Shown here piece by piece: positions 6,845-12,574 of a stretch of 12,574 bases of DNA. The position numbers and the translations under genes were made by a program. The stretch's first letter is position 1, and the number at the start of each line of letters is the position of its first letter. The stretch comes from DAIOHQ01 sp036744635 (GTDB taxonomy: Bacteria; Planctomycetota; Phycisphaerae; Tepidisphaerales; Tepidisphaeraceae). The notes beneath the pieces were generated by a model. It did not search any database, had not been told where the DNA came from, and saw nothing but the letters and a program-made list of their open reading frames with translations. Location of the stretch: assembly GCA_036744635.1 (NCBI GenBank), contig DAIOHQ010000139.1, positions 1-12,574 of the forward strand, given 5' to 3'.

Positions 6845-7681
6845 CTATACCCGCGCCCGCAGCTTCGCAGCGAACGACTCGGCGGGCGCCGATGCATACA
6901 TTTCGCGGAACTCCCGCTCATCGGCATAGGTTCGGCGCGGCACCGGGCGATAGGGGACTGTGAGGGCAATCTCTGCAACAGCAAATGGCCAGGGATCCAG
7001 CAGCACGTCATTGCCGTGCCGCTGGATCGCGATTGCCGTGGCCGATTCGTCAGGCGCGGGCAGGACCGGCTCGATCGTCGCCGCCGGCGGATTGGTGCAG
7101 CAGAGGGCGAGGCTGATCTTGTCCATCGCCTGCAGCAGGCGGAAGTGAAAGACCAGCTCGCGCTCGCGCGGGTCGGCCGCTTCCGACAGGCCGAATTTTC
7201 GCGGCAGATCGTTGCGCAGCCCAAGCTCCGCCCGCAGTGCCTCCTGGCGCTGCACCTCATGATGTTGAAACTTGTTGATCGCAAACTTCGCCTGCGGGGT
7301 TGACAGGTCAAACTTCTCGTTGGTGAACGGACTCGGGCCGGTGGCGTAGAACGACAGGCTCAGCGCGTGCAGGGATGTCAGCAGGCCGGCATACGGATTT
7401 GCTTGTTGGGCGCGGTCGGCCGAGGCCCGCCAAACCTGCAATCCCACCTCCCGCGGCGTCTCGAAAACATCCAGCGGAAGGTGCATCGCATTCAGCGTCG
7501 GCTCATCATCGTGCAGCGGCCAGCCGCTATCGTGCAGGGATATGCCTTGGATCACTTCATCGAAGCGATCCGGCCGGCGAAACCGGCCGTTGCCAACATG
7601 CCGCGCAACTTCCCCGGCCAGCAGGGCATGGTCGTGCTGGGTAATCAACCAGAACTCATCGGCGGTTTCGCGGCGAATCAT
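6845..7681 (-). CDS. DUF3891 family protein
   Basis: The 278-residue cytoplasmic protein matches the uncharacterised DUF3891 family in its opening (MIRRETADEFWLITQHDHA), the SLHDSGW motif (48-54) and overall length. Function is unknown. The order of conserved polar residues is H16/H18, H50-D51, H105 and D187 within LLQAMDKISL (182-191). This is reminiscent of HD-domain metal-dependent phosphohydrolases, in which a histidine, an HD doublet and a late aspartate bind metal. That resemblance is my inference, not an established assignment. The central part is helical and the last 80 residues look beta-rich. There is no signal peptide or membrane segment. GAGG lies only 2 bases before the ATG, a poor Shine-Dalgarno spacing. 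It is divergent from the amt gene (114 bp apart) and separated from ampG downstream by the repeat cluster, so it is probably transcribed alone. Confidence 0.8.
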   Translation of the reverse strand: MIRRETADEFWLITQHDHALLAGEVARHVGNGRFRRPDRFDEVIQGISLHDSGWPLHDDEPTLNAMHLPLDVFETPREVGLQVWRASADRAQQANPYAGLLTSLHALSLSFYATGPSPFTNEKFDLSTPQAKFAINKFQHHEVQRQEALRAELGLRNDLPRKFGLSEAADPRERELVFHFRLLQAMDKISLALCCTNPPAATIEPVLPAPDESATAIAIQRHGNDVLLDPWPFAVAEIALTVPYRPVPRRTYADEREFREMYASAPAESFAAKLRARV

Positions 7682-7795
7682 CGCCTCAGGTTACTCCCGT
7701 CCGCCCCCCGCGCTAAGGCATTTCGTCCCACGCAGGATGCGCAGTAGTGAAACCCATCGCAATCCGGTACAACTCCCCGCCGGCAAGGAGCTCTC

Positions 7796-9019
7796 ATGTG
7801 GTTTGAGAATTTGATGGTGGTGCTCGGGGCGATGGCGCTGCTGGTGCGCTTCGGATACGCGTTATATGGCACCGGATTGGCGCGCTCAAAGAACGCCGCC
7901 GGCGCGGTGCTGCGCAACGTCTGCGACCTGTGTCTGGCCTCCCTCGCCTTCTGGTTCATCGGTTACGCCCTCTATCAGCAAGACCACAACGGCATCCTTG
8001 GCCTCAACCCGCGCCTCATCGCCGCCTGGGCGAATGAGGCTGATTCCCCACTGTTCTTCACCACCGTTGTCATCCTGATCGGGACCGGCATCGTCAACGG
8101 CATCATTGGCGAACGGGCGAAATTCGGCGCCGCCTGCTTTGCCTCGATCGTGTTGGCCGGTCTGGTGCTTCCCATCACCGCGCATTGGACCTGGCTGGGC
8201 TGGCTTCGGCAGATGGGAATGGTGGATGTGGCCGGCGCCTCCGCGCTGCACGTCGCGGCCGGGGCATTCGCGGCGATCGGCGCATTCCTCGCCGGCCCGC
8301 GCAGCGGAAAGTACAACCGCGATGGGTCTTCCAATGCCATCCCCGGCCACAGCGTTCCGCTGGCGTCGGCCGGCGTGGTTGCGGTCCTGATCGGCTGGAT
8401 TCCCTACATTGCGGGATGCACCCTGCACTTTGGGATGCGGGGGTTTGTCGCCGGACTTCCCGACACCCCCGCCAGCAACGTCCTCTTCGCCGCGGCCGCG
8501 GGAGGCTTCGTCAGCCTGCTCTATGGCCAGCTTCGCTACGGCAAACCAGAAGTCTATCTCACCTTCGGCGGCCTGCTCGGAGCTCTGGTAGCCATCAGCG
8601 CCGCCGGCGGCGCCGTCAGCACGCCGGCTGCGGTCGCGATTGGCGCCATCGCGGGGTTTGTCGTTCCCCTTGCCACGGTACTGATCGACCTGTGGTGGAA
8701 AATCGATGATCCTACCGGCGGCATCGCCATCCACCTGGTCGGCGGCATCTGGGGCATGTTGGCCACCGCCATTTTTTTCCCCGTCCCCTTTGCAAACCGG
8801 CTCAAGCTCCTCGGCACGCAGGCGCTGGGAATCCTCGCCATCGCCGGCCTGTCGGTCGTCATCGCCTTCGCCCTGTTCGGCACCCTCCGCGCCATGGGCC
8901 GCCTGCGGGCCAACGAAGCCGATGAATATGATGGCCTGGACCTGGCCGAGCACGATCTCAACGCCTACCCGGATTTCCAGCAGACCATGATCAAGAGCTA
9001 CCATCTCCGCGAGGCGTGA
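7796..9019 (+). CDS. Amt-family ammonium transporter homologue with variant pore
   Basis: This is an inner-membrane channel protein of the Amt/Mep/Rh family, which conducts ammonium. The 407 residues hold about 11 hydrophobic segments starting at residue 5, with no cleavable signal. Family landmarks are GERAKFGA (105-112), DVAGASALH (144-152), DDPTGGIAIH (304-313) and the C-terminal DGLDLAEHDLNAYPDF (379-394). By eye-alignment to E. coli AmtB, W148, D160 and the twin pore histidines (H168, H318) are kept as W133, D144, H152 and H313. The Phe gate and recruitment site differ: F107 becomes V92, F215 becomes Y204 and S219 becomes C208. Transport may therefore be altered, or the protein may act as a sensor (inference). 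AAGGAG (7785-7790) sits 5 bases before the ATG. No glnK partner gene adjoins it. It converges on dnaB with 41 bp between stops. Confidence 0.88.
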   Translation: MWFENLMVVLGAMALLVRFGYALYGTGLARSKNAAGAVLRNVCDLCLASLAFWFIGYALYQQDHNGILGLNPRLIAAWANEADSPLFFTTVVILIGTGIVNGIIGERAKFGAACFASIVLAGLVLPITAHWTWLGWLRQMGMVDVAGASALHVAAGAFAAIGAFLAGPRSGKYNRDGSSNAIPGHSVPLASAGVVAVLIGWIPYIAGCTLHFGMRGFVAGLPDTPASNVLFAAAAGGFVSLLYGQLRYGKPEVYLTFGGLLGALVAISAAGGAVSTPAAVAIGAIAGFVVPLATVLIDLWWKIDDPTGGIAIHLVGGIWGMLATAIFFPVPFANRLKLLGTQALGILAIAGLSVVIAFALFGTLRAMGRLRANEADEYDGLDLAEHDLNAYPDFQQTMIKSYHLREA

Positions 9020-9060
9020 AGCATCGCGGGCACGCTCTCCCCGGCGGCAAACCAATCTAC

Positions 9061-10413
9061 TCAAAACGGATCGGCGGCGGCGGAGAGGTTTTCGAATCTG
9101 GTGCTCTTGTTGAGGAAGGTCAGCTTCACCGTGCCGGTGGGCCCGTTGCGCTGCTTGGCGATGATGACTTCGGCGATGTTGTCGGGGACGAAGTCGGGCT
9201 CGGCCATGCGGTAGTAGTCCTCGCGGTGCAGGAGCATGACGACATCGGCATCCTGCTCAATGGAGCCGGATTCGCGCAGGTCGCTCATGCGCGGGCGGTG
9301 GCCGTCGCGGCCTTCACTCTGGCGGTTGAGCTGCGAGAGGGCGATGACCGGCACCGACAACTCGCGGGCGACCGACTTGATGCCGCGGGAGATTTCGGAA
9401 ATCTGCTGCTGGCGGCTCTCGGGGCCGGGATTGTCCATGAGCTGCATGTAGTCGATCATGACGCACTTGATGTCGTGCTGCAGCTTGAGCCGGCGGGCCT
9501 TGGCCCGCAGTTCCAGTGGCGTGAGGCCGGGGGAGTCATCGACCCAGATGGGGGCCTTGGCGAGCTCGCCGACGGTAACGGCAAGCTTCTGAAATTCTTC
9601 ACTGCTGAGCATCCCACGGCGAAGCTTGTGGGCGTCGACATTGCCGCGGCTGCACAGCATGCGCTGGGCGAGCTGCTGCTTGCTCATCTCCAGCGAAAAC
9701 ACGGCGCACGGCATCAGGTTGTCGGCGGAGATGTGCTCGATCAGGTTCATCGCGAAGGCGGTTTTTCCCATCGATGGTCTCGCGGCGACGATGACCATTT
9801 CGCCGGCCTGCAGGCCGTTGAGCATGTCGTCCATCTCGAAGAAGCCGGTTTCCAGCCCGCGCTGGCCGCGATTTTCGATCATTTCGAAGACTTCGTGCAG
9901 AACATCTTCCATCGGCACCATGGCCCCGGAGATTTTCTTTTCGGCGATTTCGAAGATGCGCTTCTCGGCCTTGTCCAGCACGAGCTCGGCCTGCTCGTGC
10001 GGTGCGTAGGCATCGCGGAGAATTTCGTTGCTAGCGCTGATGAGCTGCCGCAACAGCGCCTTCTCCCGGACGATTCCTGCGTAATGCTGTCCGTGCGCGG
10101 CCGACGGGACGGTGTTGACGATCTGCATCAGGTACGGCACGCCGCCGATCTCATCGAGAAGCTGGCGCTTGATAAGCTCTTCGCGGAGGATGATCGCATC
10201 GATCGGGCGGTTCTGCTCGTAGAGCTTGACCAGGATGTCGAAGAGGATCTGGTGGTCGGCCTGGAAAAACGCATCGCGGTCGACGATCTGCACCACCTGC
10301 CCGATCATCTCCTTGTCGAGCATCATCGAGGCGATGAGGCACATCTCGGCCTCGATGGAATGGGGCGGCAGGCGGTCGAATTGCCCGGCGAGAGCTTCGG
10401 CGATTTGAATCAT
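9061..10413 (-). CDS. dnaB: Replicative DNA helicase DnaB
   Basis: DnaB is the hexameric 5'-3' helicase of the replication fork, working with primase. The 450-residue product has the standard layout. The N-terminal primase-interacting domain (about 15-115) begins at LPPHSIEAEM. A linker follows, then the RecA-like domain with Walker A ARPSMGKT (211-218), catalytic glutamate E242 in SLEMS, Walker B aspartate D321 in VMIDYMQL, the SQLNR motif (360-364) and the arginine-finger region KQRNGPTG (420-427). No intein or insertion is present. The ATG at 10413 is chosen because a strong AAGGAG lies 7 bases upstream; the in-frame ATG at 10431 lies upstream of that Shine-Dalgarno. A 290 bp non-coding region with an inverted repeat precedes it, so it probably has its own promoter. 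The common neighbour rplI is absent here. Confidence 0.97.
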   Translation of the reverse strand: MIQIAEALAGQFDRLPPHSIEAEMCLIASMMLDKEMIGQVVQIVDRDAFFQADHQILFDILVKLYEQNRPIDAIILREELIKRQLLDEIGGVPYLMQIVNTVPSAAHGQHYAGIVREKALLRQLISASNEILRDAYAPHEQAELVLDKAEKRIFEIAEKKISGAMVPMEDVLHEVFEMIENRGQRGLETGFFEMDDMLNGLQAGEMVIVAARPSMGKTAFAMNLIEHISADNLMPCAVFSLEMSKQQLAQRMLCSRGNVDAHKLRRGMLSSEEFQKLAVTVGELAKAPIWVDDSPGLTPLELRAKARRLKLQHDIKCVMIDYMQLMDNPGPESRQQQISEISRGIKSVARELSVPVIALSQLNRQSEGRDGHRPRMSDLRESGSIEQDADVVMLLHREDYYRMAEPDFVPDNIAEVIIAKQRNGPTGTVKLTFLNKSTRFENLSAAADPF

Positions 10414-10703
10414 GGGCGCGCTCCTTCGCATTCCAATGGCGGCCTCCCCGGGCCGGCATTAAAATCATGCTAACGGTTCCCGAACGGTATTCTGCGAGGG
10501 TTCGGGAAGCAACAAGAATATCGGGAATTGATTCAATGCGTGTAAAACCAGCGTGCGTGGAGCCAGGCTGTCCCCCGTTCGTCCACAAGAGTTATGCACG
10601 GATGCGCTGGACTGCGGGCGGCGCGGCGTCTATTGAAGCTGATGGGAATTGAACCATGGCCAAGCGTGCGGTGAAACGTATCCAGACGCGAAATGAAAGC
10701 ATC
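10414..10703 (-). other. Non-coding region upstream of dnaB
   Basis: The 290 bp between the four-helix membrane protein gene and dnaB has no credible reading frame. It carries the dnaB Shine-Dalgarno (AAGGAG, 10421-10426), a weak -10-like TTTAAT on the minus strand about 45 bases before the ATG, the inverted repeat at 10477-10508, and two degenerate DnaA-box-like 9-mers on the plus strand (10579-10587 and 10592-10600). Regulation of dnaB from here is inference. Confidence 0.4.
10477..10508. promoter_or_regulatory. Perfect 9 bp inverted repeat upstream of dnaB
   Basis: TTCCCGAAC (10477-10485) and GTTCGGGAA (10500-10508) are exact reverse complements separated by 14 bp. The repeat lies 63 bases before the dnaB ATG. 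The spacing suits either a dimeric repressor site or a stem-loop in the 5' leader. Its GAAC/GTTC ends recall SOS boxes, but the spacer is longer than in the known Gram-positive LexA site, so I do not call it LexA. Confidence 0.5.
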
Positions 10704-11408
10704 CTACAGCGAGAACCCGGCGCGCTGCATCTCGATGATCCAGGTTGGGGTATGTTGTAGATAGTTGCGGAGGTATTTGGTGCGGGTGAAGTAGTAGAGC
10801 GCAGCGCCGCCCTGGGCCAGGATCGCGACGGCGATCAGCGTGCCGTAGAGGGCGAAGAAGATCATGCGGGTAAGGCCTTCGATGTCGTAGCTGTGCAGCA
10901 CGTTGGCGAGTTCCGGCGAGGAACCCATGGTTTGCGACAGCTCGCTGGGGTGGGTGAGGTTGGTGAACAGGCTCCAAAGTGAATAGGCAATGATCAGGCC
11001 GGCAAAGAAAAGCTGATTCATTCCCAGGCGCCTGGGGGCATGCAGATCAAGCTTGCGCAGGGCGGCGACGTTGCGGAAGGAAGTAAACGCGATCGCCGAC
11101 ATTCCCAGCCCCAGAACCACGCCAGTGAGGCTAAACAGACCTCCCAATAGCGTGAGACAGGCGAAGATCGCCGTCAGCCAGCCGTCGGTGGTGGCAACCG
11201 AGATCGCCCGGCGGATTTTTTTCGACTGCAATCGCGCTGTGGCAATTTGCTGCAAATTTTCCGGCGTCAGTCCCGGCATCGCGGGAAAGGGAAGCGCGGA
11301 AACTGGCGCGCGGACTGCGAAAGAGGGGGCAGGGGGGGCAGGAGCGGCCGACATCCCAATACTATCGGCGGAATGCGGCGGCGGCTTAATGTGGTCGGGA
11401 GTGCTCAT
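10704..11408 (-). CDS. Hypothetical four-helix membrane protein
   Basis: I do not recognise this 234-residue protein. Residues 1-50 are Pro/Ala-rich and probably disordered. A short basic helical segment (50-72) follows, then four predicted membrane helices at about 77-93, 94-111, 132-149 and 181-206. The loop between helices 3 and 4 is polar. The C-terminal cytoplasmic end contains YYFTRTKYLRNYLQHTPTW (205-223), whose conserved look suggests a functional tail. There is no catalytic motif and no signal peptide. The start ATG has no Shine-Dalgarno and lies 30 bp from the divergent rlmN start; a TATGAT box (11423-11428, minus strand) would give a very short leader. It may be co-transcribed with dnaB, but the 290 bp gap argues against it. 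Coding character is supported by clear helix periodicity and consistent codon use. Confidence 0.75.
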   Translation of the reverse strand: MSTPDHIKPPPHSADSIGMSAAPAPPAPSFAVRAPVSALPFPAMPGLTPENLQQIATARLQSKKIRRAISVATTDGWLTAIFACLTLLGGLFSLTGVVLGLGMSAIAFTSFRNVAALRKLDLHAPRRLGMNQLFFAGLIIAYSLWSLFTNLTHPSELSQTMGSSPELANVLHSYDIEGLTRMIFFALYGTLIAVAILAQGGAALYYFTRTKYLRNYLQHTPTWIIEMQRAGFSL

Positions 11409-11421
11409 TGGTTCTGATGCC

Positions 11422-11428
11422 TATCATA
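11422..11428. promoter_or_regulatory. Overlapping divergent -10 boxes
   Basis: TATCATA reads as TATCAT (11422-11427) toward rlmN and as TATGAT (11423-11428) toward the membrane protein gene. Each matches four or five of six -10 bases. With start codons only 30 bp apart, both transcripts would have leaders of at most about 10 bases. A second plus-strand box, TACAAC (11432-11437), would make the rlmN transcript leaderless from the ATG at 11445. Any -35 boxes would lie inside the opposite coding regions and are not clear. Confidence 0.35.
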
Positions 11429-11438
11429 CGCTACAACC

Positions 11439-12503
11439 ATGCCGATGGACGCACTGGCTGATCTGGATGTGCCGGAATTGCAGCGGCGGCTGGCCGAATG
11501 GGGCCAACCGCCCTCGCACGCCGCGCGCCTGCTGCGGCACTTCTACCGGTTGGGCGGGCGGATCGATCTCGATCAACTGCCGATGCGCCTGAGCAAGACC
11601 CTGCAGCGGACAATTCAGGACCAACTGCTGTTGCGGCGCTCGAAGATCGTGCACGAGACGACATCCGCCGATGGCACGGCAAAGTTTTTGATTTCCCTGG
11701 AGAGCGGCGGGGCGGTGGAGACCGTGCTGATGCCGTCGTTCCGCGACGACCGGGCGATGGGGTGCGTCTCTTCCCAGATCGGGTGCGCCATGGGGTGCGA
11801 CTTCTGCGCCTCAACGAAACACGGGCTGGAACGAAACCTGCAGGCCGGCGAGATCATCGAGCAGTTCCTGCATCTGCGCGAGCAGGCAACCCTGCGCGGG
11901 CGGCGGCTGACGACCATCGTCTTCATGGGGATGGGCGAGCCGATGCAGAATCTGGAGCAGGTGGTGGCCGCCGTGCGGCGCATCGGCGGCGAGAATCTGG
12001 GCCATTTGGGTTTTCGCCACATTACCGTCTCGACGGTTGGCGTGGTGCCGGGGATTGATGCGTTGGCCGACAGCGGAATGAACGTCTATCTGGCGGTATC
12101 GCTGCACGCGCCGGATGACCAGACGCGGCAGAAGATCGTGCCGATGAACCGGCGCTACCGGGTGGCGGATATCATCGCCGCCGCCCAGCGCTATCAGGAG
12201 AAGACCGGGCGCATCGTCACCATCGAATATTGCCTGTTGGCGGGCGTGAATGATTCCGATGGCCAGGCGGAGGCGCTGGCGGATTTGCTCGACGATTTCC
12301 GGGCGCACGTGAACCTGATTCCGTACAACGCGATTGGCAGCGGTCTGAGCGGAATGGTGTATCAGCGCCCCGACGAGCAGCGACTGGATCGCTTCGTGAC
12401 GATTTTGCGCGATCGCGGCGTCGTGGCCCATTTCCGGCACACGCGGGGAGATGATGCGGACGCCGCGTGCGGGCAACTGAGCAATTCCCTGCGTCGAGCA
12501 TGA
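11439..12503 (+). CDS. rlmN: RlmN, dual-specificity rRNA/tRNA C2-adenosine methyltransferase
   Basis: RlmN is a radical-SAM enzyme that methylates C2 of A2503 in 23S rRNA and of A37 in some tRNAs, aiding translational accuracy. The 354-residue product shows the RlmN form of the motif: C109 in GCVSSQIGC, then the cluster cysteines C116, C120 and C123 (CxxxCxxC). The SAM-binding GEP motif is at 166-168, and the second catalytic cysteine C344 is in ACGQL. C109 and C344 correspond to E. coli C118 and C355. All are intact. The VSSQIGC context and downstream HGLERNL fit RlmN rather than the resistance enzyme Cfr. An N-terminal helical accessory domain fills about 1-80 and is shorter than in E. coli. 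No Shine-Dalgarno precedes the ATG at 11439; the ATG two codons later (11445) is equally possible. Confidence 0.94.
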   Translation: MPMDALADLDVPELQRRLAEWGQPPSHAARLLRHFYRLGGRIDLDQLPMRLSKTLQRTIQDQLLLRRSKIVHETTSADGTAKFLISLESGGAVETVLMPSFRDDRAMGCVSSQIGCAMGCDFCASTKHGLERNLQAGEIIEQFLHLREQATLRGRRLTTIVFMGMGEPMQNLEQVVAAVRRIGGENLGHLGFRHITVSTVGVVPGIDALADSGMNVYLAVSLHAPDDQTRQKIVPMNRRYRVADIIAAAQRYQEKTGRIVTIEYCLLAGVNDSDGQAEALADLLDDFRAHVNLIPYNAIGSGLSGMVYQRPDEQRLDRFVTILRDRGVVAHFRHTRGDDADAACGQLSNSLRRA

Positions 12504-12529
12504 GTTCGAAGGGGAACGCTGCCGGGTGC

Positions 12530-12557
12530 CACAGGTCGCGGTACTCCGAGACCTGTG
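12530..12557. repeat. Hairpin after rlmN (CACAGGTC arms)
   Basis: CACAGGTC (12530-12537) and GACCTGTG (12550-12557) pair exactly around a 12-base loop, 27 bp after the rlmN stop. No T-run follows inside the window. It could act as an RNA 3' end or be another dispersed palindromic repeat; the surrounding GTGCC and TAGC motifs recall those of the cluster at 6604-6756. Confidence 0.6.
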
Positions 12558-12574
12558 CCGCGTAGCGACGCAGT

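Noticed and set aside
10477..10508. LexA/SOS box or CIRCE element upstream of dnaB
   Set aside because: The GAAC/GTTC arms resemble an SOS box but the 14 bp spacer does not fit, and the arm sequence differs from CIRCE.
10640..10670. A T-arm-like stretch (minus strand GGTTCAATTCCC) suggesting a tRNA
   Set aside because: The flanking stem does not pair as five base pairs, and no acceptor, D or anticodon arm can be found at the right distances.
11439..12503. Cfr antibiotic-resistance methyltransferase
   Set aside because: The VSSQIGC and HGLERNL contexts around the cluster are of the RlmN type, and the setting is chromosomal housekeeping without mobile elements.

Overview
The window is ordinary-looking bacterial chromosome with high GC (estimated by eye at about 60-63%). 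It carries ten complete genes, most with recognisable families. The mix of a Ycf46-type AAA+ ATPase, a DUF3891 protein, a member-poor four-helix membrane protein, many short GC-rich intergenic palindromes and several starts without a Shine-Dalgarno suggests Planctomycetota, possibly Phycisphaerae. That placement is inference from gene content; Verrucomicrobiota is the main alternative.

Layout. Trigger factor (tig, minus) and an acylphosphatase (plus) diverge from a 308 bp gap that holds two perfect hairpins. The acylphosphatase converges on a minus-strand run: DUF3891 protein (7681-6845), AmpG-like permease (6477-5167), an EntS/MFS_3-type transporter (5069-3591) and the Ycf46-like ATPase (3548-2061). 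The gaps between the last three are short (97 and 42 bp). The gap between DUF3891 and ampG is 367 bp and is filled by a nest of palindromic repeats. An Amt-family channel (plus, 7796-9019) diverges from DUF3891 and converges on the replicative helicase dnaB (minus, 10413-9061). Upstream of dnaB is a 290 bp non-coding stretch with a perfect 9 bp inverted repeat, then a four-helix membrane protein of unknown function (minus). Its start codon lies only 30 bp from that of the divergent rlmN (plus, 11439-12503). A further hairpin follows rlmN at the right edge.

How the genes relate. Several are housekeeping genes touching translation and protein quality (tig, rlmN), replication (dnaB), cell-wall recycling (ampG) and nitrogen uptake (amt). 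I see no defence system, phage, transposase, CRISPR array, rRNA or tRNA, and no obvious new multigene system. The points most worth a second look are: the Amt homologue with substitutions at the ammonium recruitment site and Phe gate; the HD-like residue order in the DUF3891 protein; the Ycf46-like ATPase; the operator-like repeat upstream of dnaB; the mosaic palindrome cluster; and the mix of strong Shine-Dalgarno starts with probably leaderless starts.
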